This document shows, piece after piece, positions 8,305-15,697 of a stretch of DNA of 64,000 nt (position 1 is its first letter; each line of letters starts with the position of its first letter). The position numbers and the translations under genes are program-made. The DNA is from Candidatus Acidiferrum typicum. Lineage in GTDB: Bacteria > Acidobacteriota > Terriglobia > Acidiferrales > UBA7541. The stretch spans positions 56,724-120,723 of the forward strand of contig JAOAPV010000122.1 in the NCBI GenBank assembly GCA_025463055.1, given 5' to 3'. The notes under the pieces were generated by a model that was not told where the DNA came from, did not search any database, and was given only the letters and a program-made list of their open reading frames with translations.

Positions 8305-8553
8305 ATGGCCGGAACCCTAGACGAAGTTTTCCGAGTACGAACTAACGGAAACGGTTATATAGAACAGGAATGGGACAACATTCTGCTGCAGCGCGAGATT
8401 TCGCAGCTAGTCGCCGAAGGTCGAGTACGCGAGGTAGCGTGCCCAACGTGGGGCACAAGACGGTTTCACGACGTAGAAACAGGAGACACTTACGATTACA
8501 TCAGTCCACCGCAACGGGGTTTGCCGCGATTCTATAAGATAAGTTCCGAGTAA
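8305..8553 (+). CDS. Small protein of unknown function
   Basis: The 82-residue frame starts with ATG at 8305, preceded by a GGGGGA ribosome binding site at 6-nt spacing. The composition is protein-like (acidic, with VREVACPTWGTRRF and YDYISPPQRGLPRFYKI), with no signal peptide or membrane segment. I do not recognise a family. It stands alone between the CrtO-like gene and the frameshifted gene, all on the same strand. Confidence 0.5.
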   Translation: MAGTLDEVFRVRTNGNGYIEQEWDNILLQREISQLVAEGRVREVACPTWGTRRFHDVETGDTYDYISPPQRGLPRFYKISSE

Positions 8554-8737
8554 CGCTCGGTGCCCTTCCTCGGTTTGAGGCTGGGATTTTTCTTCGGCCT
8601 TTATGTAGGTCACACACAGAATGCGGATTCCCCGGCACAATTGCCCTCCCTTGTGCCGGTGTCAATGGCTGTACCTTTTAGCTGTATCATCTGTGTATCA
8701 TCTAGCTTTAGTCGAGATACTCCGCCGGAGGAAGCGT

Positions 8738-9869
8738 ATGGCAATACTCGATGCCACGTGGCGCTGCCTCATTCTTGCAGGGCTGTTATTACTGGTCGTT
8801 GGAATACCTTTTCCGCAATCGAGTCTAAAAACTTCGCTAACGTTCGCACGGCCGAGTTACACAACCACACCCGAATTCCGAGCACACCAATCGACTGCCG
8901 AGTCTGCAGCGGGTCGCCTTTCCGAATCGTATCGCACCGCCTGGTTTCCGGCTGCCGTTCGCTTTAACGCACACTGGCCGACCTGGGCCCACGGCTATCT
9001 CGCTCAATTGTCGGAGGAGAACTTTCCCCTGGACCTCGCCGTGTACGACCGCCGCGGAAAAACAAGTGAGCCAAGCACACGTCTCGATTCCTAACGCGAC
9101 CCAGATGTGGCTGGTCGCCGCAGCGCCCGCAACGAACGGCGGCGCTATCGTTAGTGGACACGCTAGCATCGACCCAGGAATTACGTACTTCCTGGCCGAG
9201 ACCTCTGCCTCCGGTGGCGTTGTTTCCGTAGCTCGGACCGAAACGTTCGTAGCCGCACGAATTTGCAAGGCTAGTGACGGCACGATCTGGACGCTCGGAC
9301 GCGACCCGCAGAAGGAATCGGCGCATGACGCCGACTACCCACTCGTTCGGCAGTACAGTTTCGAAAGCGGCCTGTTGCATGGTTACCTTTCAAGGGCTCT
9401 GGTTGATTTGCGCCGGACCGGTTCGATCGGAGGAGGCGAAGGCCCGAACGCGACCTTTCTGGTCTGCGGCAAAGATCGTATTTCGCTCTACCTAAATGAG
9501 ACCAAGGAATACATCGAAATCGATCCATCTACAGAAAGCCTCAAACGCTGGAAGATGGATATGGCGCCTCTCCCTGAAGCAAGAGTTACCGCATTGGCAG
9601 TAACGGATAATGGCCGGGTATATGCGAGTCTGTTTGAAGTGCAACCGGAAACCGAAACGAAAACCCACGGACTCTTCGAGCTGCGAACGCGGCAGGCCTC
9701 ATCGGTCGGCAACTGGGTTGTCGTAAACGGGACGCTAAACTCTCACCGTGAGGGAGATACTGTTCCGAAGGATGCTTTTTTTCGGGTGTGGGGCGCGGAC
9801 GGCAACGATTTGGTTATTCGCCGCCAGGAGAACGATCCCGATATGTCATGGGTGCGAGCGATTCCCTGA
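8738..9869 (+). pseudogene. Exported protein gene interrupted by a one-base frameshift
   Basis: The start at 8738 has CGGAGGA upstream and a signal-anchor helix (RCLILAGLLLLVVGI). This frame reads to VYDRRGK and then drifts into a short tail ending at 9094. A second frame, open from just before 9066 to 9869, continues sensibly. Skipping one A of the A-run at 9058-9062 joins them as VYDRRGKQVSQAHVSIP. The joined product would be about 376 residues, apparently extracytoplasmic and rich in beta-strands: KASDGTIWTLGRD, GLLHGYL, WGADGNDLVIRRQ. It resembles propeller-like exported proteins of this phylum, but no function can be assigned. It is either a true pseudogene, a sequencing error in the homopolymer, or a slippage site. 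Confidence 0.62.
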
Positions 9870-9878
9870 GACGAATTG

Positions 9879-9902
9879 CGAGCGTGCCCACGCTCGGCTT
9901 TT
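9879..9902 (+). terminator. Candidate intrinsic terminator after the frameshifted gene
   Basis: A 7-bp stem CGAGCGT / ACGCTCG with loop GCCC lies at 9879-9896, followed by GCTTTT. The T run is short, so this is a weak call; its position 10 nt after the stop codon supports it. Confidence 0.35.
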
Positions 9903-9971
9903 GCGGGCCTGGATTTTTCTTTGGTGTGCCGTTCTTCGACCTTCTGATCTATTCGCCAAACGCCCAACAAA

Positions 9972-10340
9972 TCAATGACAGCGGTCCCGCTTTACGCGCT
10001 TTGTTCTTAGGTCAAGACGATAGCACCGCGACCTCTCATCTTTGATGAAGAGAGCGCTTGACTCCAACGTCAGATAGGAAATGTAAATCCATTGGTTATC
10101 GATTTCGCCCTTCCACCAATGTGTATGGATTCGGAAAACTTTGGCCGTCCACAGTTCTTTGCGACTAGTTACTTCGATTGCGGTTATCCACGCTTTTTCA
10201 CCATCTCCACGCGCTGAGTATTCCACGCCGTCGAAAACAACAGGGCTGACAAGGGGCGGGGCTACGCGCTTTCCCCATGTAAGTGACGGGACGATAAGGG
10301 CGATAAGCAGCACAAAGCAAGCTTTCACGCAGGGAAACAT
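9972..10340 (-). CDS. Small exported protein of unknown function
   Basis: The 122-residue form starting at 10340 (MFPCVKACFVLLIALIVPS) has a signal peptide, then a compact domain with SPVVFDGVEYSARGDG, WTAKVFRIHTHWW, WIYISYLTLESS and RCYRLDLRTKRVKRDRC. The two cysteines near the C-terminus could form a disulphide outside the cytoplasm. A longer start at 10364 is available. It converges on the frameshifted gene. No family is recognised with certainty. Confidence 0.55.
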   Translation of the reverse strand: MFPCVKACFVLLIALIVPSLTWGKRVAPPLVSPVVFDGVEYSARGDGEKAWITAIEVTSRKELWTAKVFRIHTHWWKGEIDNQWIYISYLTLESSALFIKDERSRCYRLDLRTKRVKRDRCH

Positions 10341-10484
10341 CACAACCAACCTCGTTAAGGTCACGTCACAGTGACTTACTGTGATGGTAGCCTCTCATCG
10401 AATGTTGCTGCAAAGTAAAGAATATGAACAACGGTGACTGGGCTACCCGCTCGCCTGGTTGAGCACGCCTATCAGGACCAGCCC

Positions 10485-11381
10485 GTGATAGAAGAAAATT
10501 CCACTACAAACCAGCCCAAACCCGACGACGAAGACAGCAGTAAGAAGGGAACTCAACCTGTAGATCCTCAATCGTCTATTCCACCCACCGGCTCCCACCA
10601 GAGCCTCGCCACCGAGCCTGCTCATAAAAAGACTGCGGATCAGGCAGAAGGGCCCCATAAGAAAATCGAGAAGCACACTCTTATTGTCGCGTGGGCTGGA
10701 TTGATTGTTGCGTGCATTACAGGGGTAATCTTCTATCGCCAGTTCTCTGAGATGCAAACCCAGACAGGGATACTTTCTAAACAAGCCGAGGACGCTGGAA
10801 ATGACGCCACAACTGCAAGGCGAAATGCTCGCCAGGAGATCAGAACTTTACAGGCCCAGGTCGCAGCAATTGAGCGACAAATGCGGCAAGATCAACGCGC
10901 TTGGATAAAAATCGAGTTGGGGCCTTTGGTGACCAATCACAATCCGACAGCCGGAACGGTCATTCCGTTTGTGCCTGTCACTATAAGCAACACAGGGAAA
11001 AGTCCAGCCAAGAATATTTCGGGCAAATTTGTCATGGAAAAGGTCCCGAATGGACAATCGCCCAGCCTTCGCTACGACGTTCAAGGGCGCCGCGTCACGG
11101 TGGGAAGCATGTGGCAAGGGACCAGTCTGCCGCGCGTGGAGGCCTCTATTTTCAGGATTAACCCAACGTCGAAGCAATACGAAGTACGACCCCTTTCGAC
11201 AGCAGAAAACGAAGAAATCCTCAAGGGGAAGGCCTATCTCGCCACTTACGCCAGAGTTGAATATGACGACGTTTTCGGAATCCACCATTGGACAACCGCC
11301 TGCGCGTTCTCGACTGAAGACACTCCTGGCGTGTACAAGGCTGAGGCATGCACAAGCTATAACGGCGTAGACGACAATTAG
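10485..11381 (+). CDS. Single-pass membrane protein of unknown function with a coiled coil
   Basis: The N-terminal 60-70 residues are polar and Pro/Ser/Lys-rich, followed by one transmembrane helix (TLIVAWAGLIVACITGVIFY). A heptad-like coiled coil (about 90-145, ending IERQMRQDQRAWIK) comes next, then a C-terminal beta-rich domain with VTISNTGKSPAKNISGKF. The layout (helix, coiled coil, QRAW motif, NTGKxPA immunoglobulin-like domain) is frequent in hypothetical proteins of many phyla. The GTG at 10485 has AGGA at 7-nt spacing and is preferred; an upstream GTG at 10434 gives 315 residues. Function unknown. Confidence 0.6.
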   Translation: MIEENSTTNQPKPDDEDSSKKGTQPVDPQSSIPPTGSHQSLATEPAHKKTADQAEGPHKKIEKHTLIVAWAGLIVACITGVIFYRQFSEMQTQTGILSKQAEDAGNDATTARRNARQEIRTLQAQVAAIERQMRQDQRAWIKIELGPLVTNHNPTAGTVIPFVPVTISNTGKSPAKNISGKFVMEKVPNGQSPSLRYDVQGRRVTVGSMWQGTSLPRVEASIFRINPTSKQYEVRPLSTAENEEILKGKAYLATYARVEYDDVFGIHHWTTACAFSTEDTPGVYKAEACTSYNGVDDN

Positions 11382-11491
11382 AAGCAGCCTCGTCACAACA
11401 ATTACAAGGAGTCCCGTATGCATTTCCTCCTTTGTTTTCAATGCGATCCGCGGGCAGACCCGTTCGAATCGTTGTCGAATTAATAAATTAC

Positions 11492-11520
11492 TTGACAAAT
11501 TACAGCATCCGTGCTACGCT
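11492..11520 (+). promoter_or_regulatory. Sigma-70-type promoter
   Basis: TTGACA (11492-11497), a 17-bp spacer, then TACGCT (11515-11520). The -35 is perfect and the -10 weak. The only downstream gene on this strand is at 11763, which would give a leader of about 235 nt. Confidence 0.45.
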
Positions 11521-11762
11521 GTCTTGTGAATCTCGCATTTCAAATCGTTGCCAGGCTGCCCGCCCTCTCTTACGGGTCTTTCCGTGCATTACCCCTTAAC
11601 TCGTTTGCTTCTTATTACATACCTGTAAGTTGATTGTTTTCATCGATATGCACACTCTTTTCGACAACGGCGCGCCTACAACTGCTTTGGAATCAATGCC
11701 TTCCGCACTCTTTCTATCGCCACGGGGGTGTACCCCCCTTTCACACCCAAAAAGGACAAACT
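11521..11762 (+). other. Long untranslated leader of the small Cys/His protein gene
   Basis: About 240 nt separate the candidate promoter from the ATG at 11763. I see T-rich and C-rich stretches but no confident riboswitch or open frame. A good ribosome binding site (AAAAGGAC) lies at its end. Confidence 0.35.
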
Positions 11763-12221
11763 ATGAATTCGCAAACACCCAGCTCCACCGCTATCGCGCT
11801 TCCCGGCAATCCCGACGCAAAGTGCAGTCATTTCACCGCTCGCGGCCGTCGCTGCCGCCTTCGCGCCCTGCGCTCCGGCCTTTGCTTTCGCCATGCCGCA
11901 CTCCAGATCCAACCTGCGCAACCCGTTGACGTCGACCTGTCCGCCCATTTCTTGATCCAGCTCGACGATCTTCAGTCCGCCGACCAGATCAACCAATTCC
12001 TCGCCAAGCTCCTTATCCTCGTCGTGCAAAACCGGATCTCCGCGCGCCGTGCCGCCGTCCTCACCTACATCACGAACCAACTTCTCCACTCCCTCGTAGC
12101 CATCAAGCGCGAAATCGATGCCCACCCCATACAGTGGGATTGGGATCTCCCAGCCCCCAATCGCGACAAGCCCGAAGAAACTGCCCCACAAACTGACGCT
12201 CCCACGGGCAAGACGGTGTAG
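11763..12221 (+). CDS. Small protein with a Cys/His zinc-binding-like motif
   Basis: The 152-residue protein starts at 11763 with AAGGA upstream. Residues 21-44 form the spacing C-x9-C-x9-C-x2-H (Cys21, Cys31, Cys41, His44) within an Arg-rich stretch, which suggests a small zinc-binding or nucleic-acid-binding module. The rest is helical (FLIQLDDLQSADQINQFLAK, then LTYITNQLLHSLVAIK) with an acidic Pro-rich tail. No signal peptide or membrane segment is seen. I recognise this as a type seen in acidobacterial genomes but cannot name a function. A long leader with a sigma-70-like promoter suggests regulated expression. Confidence 0.65.
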   Translation: MNSQTPSSTAIALPGNPDAKCSHFTARGRRCRLRALRSGLCFRHAALQIQPAQPVDVDLSAHFLIQLDDLQSADQINQFLAKLLILVVQNRISARRAAVLTYITNQLLHSLVAIKREIDAHPIQWDWDLPAPNRDKPEETAPQTDAPTGKTV

Positions 12222-12342
12222 GGGGCCGCGCTTCAGCCCGGCCGCCCCGCGGCACCCTAGGGTGGTCCCGCAGAGGCGCCCAGTACCACGACTCCCGTGC
12301 CATTGCACCCCGCTCTAGGGGGTGTAAGATGGGCACAGAGGC

Positions 12343-12371
12343 GGAACACAACCGCCTTCCCCGGTGTCTAA
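12343..12371 (+). promoter_or_regulatory. RpoE-like ECF promoter in front of the sigma factor gene
   Basis: GGAACAC at 12343-12349, a 16-bp gap, then GTCTAA at 12366-12371. This closely matches the E. coli sigma-E pattern GGAACTT-N15/16-GTCTAA. It lies 43 nt upstream of the ECF sigma factor start, as expected for autoregulation. The -35 sits in a small hairpin (GGCGG...CCGCC). Confidence 0.45.
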
Positions 12372-12413
12372 AGGTACAAAGCTCGACACCGGGTTTAAAG
12401 GCTAAGCAGGAAA

Positions 12414-13334
12414 ATGCCCCACCCGGACGCAACTGGATTTTTGTTTTTTAGCCGTGATGGCTCAAGTGACCCCTCGGAGCTGAACCGCGAACCCTTGCAG
12501 GCTTCGCGCGCGCCGGAATGGGGTGAGCCGGAAAGGCCGTCCGTGTCCGATTGGGCCAGCGCCCTGTCTTGGGGCCGCGATGAATCGGAGCTGGTGAACG
12601 AGCTGCAAGCCGGTTCAGAAACTGCGTTTGATTGGCTGGTCACTCATTACCACGGCCCGGTCTACAATTTGATCTTGAGCATGCTGGGAGACACTTCGGA
12701 CGCCGCGGACGGTACGCAGGAAGTTTTTCTGAAGGCGTTTCGTGGGATTCGCTGTTTTCGGCAGGGCAGCTCGCTGAAAACGTGGCTGTATCGCATCGCC
12801 ATTCGCGAAGCGTTGAATCATAAGCGTTGGTTCAAGCGTCATCTGCAAAAAAATGTTTCGATTGACGCCGAACCTGAAGAAGGGCACAGCGCAATTGAAA
12901 TTGAAGATTTGGGCGCCACCCCTTTTGATCAACTCGCCGCCCACGAAATTCAGCAAGCCGTGCAGCACGCGTTGCAGGAAATTCCTCACGTGTTCCGCGG
13001 CGCCGTAATTCTCCGCGACCTCGAAGGCTTGAGCTACGAGGAAATCGCCGAGGTGCTGGAATGCAGCGTCGGCACAATAAAATCGCGCATTCTGCGTGGG
13101 CGCCGCGCACTTAAAGAGATTTTGGAACCTTTGCTCGGTCAGCGGGAAACGCATGGGCACGCAAACACGTCTCATGAACATAACGGCGATCGCGGCACTC
13201 ACGCGGATTCCGTTAGAATTTCAGGCCCGCATTCGGATCCCAGTTCAGCACAAAATTCAGTCGCGAGTTCAGTCGCCGGTTCAATGGAAAGTTCAGCGAT
13301 GACGCAGCAAGCGGCACACGGGGAACTCCCATGA
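12414..13334 (+). CDS. RNA polymerase ECF sigma factor with a Ser-rich repeat tail
   Basis: The 306-residue product has sigma region 2 at about 70-140 (AFDWLVTHYHGPVYNLILSM, DGTQEVFLKAFRGI, SSLKTWLYRIA) and region 4 at about 185-240 (LEGLSYEEIAEVLECSVG, GTIKSRILRGRRAL). It is RpoE-like. The N-terminus carries about 55 extra residues and the C-terminus an unusual 65-residue low-complexity tail, partly built by a 12-bp tandem repeat. It overlaps the anti-sigma gene by ATGA at 13331-13334, so the pair is translationally coupled. A self-directed RpoE-like promoter precedes it. The true start could be internal, for example a GTG near 12546. Confidence 0.88.
   Translation: MPHPDATGFLFFSRDGSSDPSELNREPLQASRAPEWGEPERPSVSDWASALSWGRDESELVNELQAGSETAFDWLVTHYHGPVYNLILSMLGDTSDAADGTQEVFLKAFRGIRCFRQGSSLKTWLYRIAIREALNHKRWFKRHLQKNVSIDAEPEEGHSAIEIEDLGATPFDQLAAHEIQQAVQHALQEIPHVFRGAVILRDLEGLSYEEIAEVLECSVGTIKSRILRGRRALKEILEPLLGQRETHGHANTSHEHNGDRGTHADSVRISGPHSDPSSAQNSVASSVAGSMESSAMTQQAAHGELP
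13220..13303 (+). repeat. Degenerate 12-bp tandem repeat, seven units, coding
   Basis: Seven consecutive 12-nt units start at 13220, 13232, 13244, 13256, 13268, 13280 and 13292. Each begins TTC (six of seven TTCA), with consensus TTCAGtcgcgag. In the sigma factor frame each unit encodes four residues with an invariant Ser (for example SVAS, SVAG, SMES). Confidence 0.7.
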
Positions 13335-14053
13335 AGTGCAACACAGTGCGCACCAAGCTGGCCGGCTATCTCGATGGCGCTGTAACCGGCGCCGCTCTTG
13401 TGGAAGAGCGCGTACATATTCGCGAGCATTTGGAATCGTGCAATTATTGCCGCGAAGAGCTGCAGCGTTACCGTAAGCTTTCCATGCTGCTGTCTCGCGT
13501 ACCCAGGAATTTGCCGCCTGCGGATTTGGCCGTGCGCATTCGCGTGGCCGCCGCGCAAGCTGTTCCAACCCAAGATATTCCCAGCCGCATGCGCAGAATG
13601 CGCGACCGCGCGGAACTTCTGCTCGACAATGTTTTTCGCCCGCTTTCAGTTCCGGCGACCGGCGGATTTTTCTCCGCCATTATCGTTTTCGTTCTGGTAT
13701 TGCAGTTGATTGTTCCCGGAATCACCGTGCGCGCCGTTCCCAACGACGTGCCGCTGAATATTCTTCGTCCCGCGGAACTGATCACGCTTTCCGATTACCC
13801 GTCCTCCTGGGCTCCCGAGCAGCACGATGTGGAGCTTTCGCTTCCCCACGGTTTGCTCATCGATGTCACCGTGGATCAGCACGGCCAAATGGTCGGCTAC
13901 CAAATTATCTCCGGCCCCAAGAGCGTCGACCTGCGCCATCAGCTCGATCAGATGCTCCTGTTCTCCCGCTTCCGTCCCATGATGAGTTTCGGCCGTCCCA
14001 CCTCCGGTGGCCACGTGATTCTGAGCTTCAGCGCCGTCCGCGTCCGTGGCTAG
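13331..14053 (+). CDS. Anti-sigma factor with zinc-finger (ZAS) domain and periplasmic TonB-like C-domain
   Basis: The 240-residue protein begins with a ZAS domain: HIREHLESCNYC gives the H-x3-C... pattern expected (His-x3-His-x3-Cys-x2-Cys region, residues about 28-40). One transmembrane helix follows at about 112-132 (FFSAIIVFVLVLQLIVPG). The outside part ends in a TonB/energy-transducer-like fold (LLIDVTVDQHGQMVGYQII). It should hold the adjacent ECF sigma factor inactive at the membrane until an envelope signal is sensed. The overlapping start with the sigma gene (ATGA) supports a one-to-one complex. Confidence 0.82.
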   Translation: MKCNTVRTKLAGYLDGAVTGAALVEERVHIREHLESCNYCREELQRYRKLSMLLSRVPRNLPPADLAVRIRVAAAQAVPTQDIPSRMRRMRDRAELLLDNVFRPLSVPATGGFFSAIIVFVLVLQLIVPGITVRAVPNDVPLNILRPAELITLSDYPSSWAPEQHDVELSLPHGLLIDVTVDQHGQMVGYQIISGPKSVDLRHQLDQMLLFSRFRPMMSFGRPTSGGHVILSFSAVRVRG

Positions 14054-14109
14054 AGGCGTAGAGGCATAGCCATTTCTGGCTGTGCGTCTGATGAGTGGGT
14101 TTTTTGTAG

Positions 14110-14124
14110 CGCCGGCATCCGGCG
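14110..14124. repeat. Short GC-rich palindrome
   Basis: CGCCGG and CCGGCG around a CAT loop, preceded by TGTAG. It looks like a REP-type sequence, different from the two copies with the CACTA loop. Single copy in this window. Confidence 0.3.
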
Positions 14125-14141
14125 GCCAGACCGGAGGTCGG

Positions 14142-14190
14142 GATTTTTTGGAGTTGATTCTGCAATGATTTTTTCAGTTGATTCCGGAAT
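14142..14190 (+). repeat. Two adjacent 24-25 bp direct repeats at the DAHP synthase promoter
   Basis: Units 14142-14166 and 14167-14190 both read GATTTTTT-(G)-xAGTTGATTCxGxAAT. Each contains TTGATT; in the second unit this is the proposed -35. Confidence 0.5.
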
Positions 14191-14206
14191 GAGGATTTAC
14201 TAGACT
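14178..14206 (+). promoter_or_regulatory. Sigma-70-type promoter of the DAHP synthase transcript
   Basis: TTGATT (14178-14183), 17-bp spacer, TAGACT (14201-14206). Transcription would begin near 14213, 2 nt before the leader peptide ATG, so the leader peptide could be translated from an almost leaderless RNA. Confidence 0.45.
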
Positions 14207-14214
14207 ACGCAACC

Positions 14215-14268
14215 ATGATTCGCAACGCCTACTCGTATTGGTTTCGATTTTGGGTGCCACCTAAATAG
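14215..14268 (+). CDS. Aromatic-rich leader peptide (attenuator peptide)
   Basis: A 17-codon frame encodes MIRNAYSYWFRFWVPPK and stops at TAG 14266-14268. Six of 17 residues are aromatic: two Tyr, two Trp, two Phe, five of them within the seven residues YWFRFW plus the preceding Tyr. This is the composition of attenuator leader peptides such as those of trp and phe operons. It is followed 50 nt later by an intrinsic terminator and then the DAHP synthase gene, the first committed enzyme for exactly these three amino acids. No strong ribosome binding site is seen. The role as ribosome-stalling sensor is inferred. Confidence 0.7.
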   Translation: MIRNAYSYWFRFWVPPK

Positions 14269-14317
14269 GGCGCGAGGGGCGAATTTGTAATCACTGGAAT
14301 AAAGCAAAAAATTCCGA

Positions 14318-14346
14318 CCCACTCGCAACCGAGTGGGTTTTTTATT
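14318..14346 (+). terminator. Intrinsic terminator in the DAHP synthase leader (attenuator)
   Basis: A perfect 8-bp stem CCCACTCG / CGAGTGGG with loop CAAC (14318-14337) is followed by TTTTTTATTTT. It lies between the aromatic leader peptide and the gene, 82 nt before the gene start. One possible competing pairing is TGGGT at 14251-14255 with ACCCA at 14317-14321, which would open the terminator stem. The full antiterminator was not resolved. Confidence 0.75.
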
Positions 14347-14427
14347 TTGCGCTCAAGATTTTTGGCGCGAAAAATCGGCGCCGACTCTGAGTGCGGAAAT
14401 TTCGGAGCGCGAAAGAAAAGGACAGCC

Positions 14428-15471
14428 ATGATCATCTCCATGAAACTGCACGCCACAAGAAAAGAGATCGATGAGGTTCGCAGCCAAGTGGAATATTTCG
14501 GATACAAAGTGCATTCCATCGAGGGAGAGGAGCGCGTCGTGATCGGAGTCGTGGGAGTGGGCGATGTGACTGCGTGCTTGGAATCCGTGGAAGCCATGCC
14601 GCAGGTGGAAAAAGTGGTGCGCATTTCCGCGCCGTACAAATTCGTGAGCAAGGAATTTCGCGCTGGCCGTACGCAGATTCGCGTGAACGGTTTTGAAATT
14701 GGCGGCGGCGAATTCATCATGATGGCCGGGCCATGCTCGGTGGAATCAGAAAAACAGATCATGCAGGCCGCGGAGGGCGTGGCGAAAGCGGGCGCAAAAA
14801 TGTTGCGCGGCGGCGCGTTCAAGCCGCGCACTTCTCCGTACGATTTTCAGGGCATGGAGGTGGAAGGCCTGAAACTTTTGCAGAAAGCGAAGAAAGCAAC
14901 GGGACTCGCCATCATCACGGAAGTCATGAGCGATCGCGATGTCGATTTGATCGCGGAGTACGCAGACGTGATGCAAGTCGGCGCGCGCAACATGCAGAAT
15001 TTCGTGTTACTGAAAGCGCTGGGAAAATGCGGGCGTCCCGTGTTGCTGAAGCGCGGAATGAGCAGCACGATGAAGGAATTGCTGATGTCCGCGGAATACG
15101 TGGTTGCGCACGGAAATCCCGACGTGATTTTGTGCGAGCGAGGAATTCGCACCTTCGAGACCGCCACGCGAAACACCTGCGACATCGCGGCCATTCCAGC
15201 GCTAAATGAATTAACGCACCTGCCAATCATTTTGGATCCGAGCCACGCAACCGGAAAGCGCAGCCTGGTGCCAGCGGTCGCGCGCGCCGCAGTAGCGATC
15301 GGCGCAGACGGCCTAATCGTAGAAGTCCATCCCGCACCCGAGAAAGCAGTCAGCGACGGCGCCCAGTCGCTAGATCTGCCTCAATTCGAACGCATGATGC
15401 AAGACCTGCAACCGTACATCGAGCTATGGGAAACATCCCGCAAAAGCGAAGCCCTCGCCGCCGCGCATTAG
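14428..15471 (+). CDS. aroF: 3-deoxy-7-phosphoheptulonate (DAHP) synthase, type I-beta with N-terminal regulatory domain
   Basis: The 347-residue enzyme condenses phosphoenolpyruvate and erythrose 4-phosphate, the first step of the shikimate pathway. Residues 1-75 are a ferredoxin/ACT-like regulatory domain of the Thermotoga type. The TIM barrel follows, with MAGPCSVES (metal Cys), [37 protein letters not shown] (metal His), [17 protein letters not shown] (metal Glu and Asp). The start at 14428 has AAAAGGAC upstream; an upstream in-frame start at 14347 lies just after the terminator and adds no domain. Expression is probably attenuated through the aromatic leader peptide. Feedback by Tyr/Phe through the N-domain is known for the family. 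Confidence 0.92.
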   Translation: MIISMKLHATRKEIDEVRSQVEYFGYKVHSIEGEERVVIGVVGVGDVTACLESVEAMPQVEKVVRISAPYKFVSKEFRAGRTQIRVNGFEIGGGEFIMMAGPCSVESEKQIMQAAEGVAKAGAKMLRGGAFKPRTSPYDFQGMEVEGLKLLQKAKKATGLAIITEVMSDRDVDLIAEYADVMQVGARNMQNFVLLKALGKCGRPVLLKRGMSSTMKELLMSAEYVVAHGNPDVILCERGIRTFETATRNTCDIAAIPALNELTHLPIILDPSHATGKRSLVPAVARAAVAIGADGLIVEVHPAPEKAVSDGAQSLDLPQFERMMQDLQPYIELWETSRKSEALAAAH

Positions 15472-15697
15472 ATCTAGAGGAGCTTGGAGAATGCTCTCTG
15501 TGGGCGGGAGCAATGGCAAAGAGCCAGGGTTGACGAAGTGCTCACACTCGACATGCCGAACTTTCCGCAATATGTAGTAGCCCTAGCACGGTTATAGACA
15601 AGCTTGTATCCGATATGTAATCATTTCGCGCTTGCGATTCGCGTAGACGCTCTTTAAACACTTCAAGAGTAACGACAAACGTGTCTGGAGTCTTCCC

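Noticed and set aside
12253..12324. Two small palindromes (CACCCTAGGGTG and CACCCC...GGGGTG) before the sigma factor gene
   Set aside because: Short, GC-rich and different from each other; not enough to call a repeat family or an operator.
14064..14085. Stem-loop after the anti-sigma gene read as a terminator
   Set aside because: The stem GCATAGCCA/TGGCTGTGC has one G-T pair and no following T run, so termination is not supported.
14229..14831. 200-codon minus-strand open frame across the DAHP synthase leader
   Set aside because: It is antisense to the leader and the regulatory domain of the synthase, has an unnatural composition, and no ribosome binding site. The plus-strand attenuator explains the region better.
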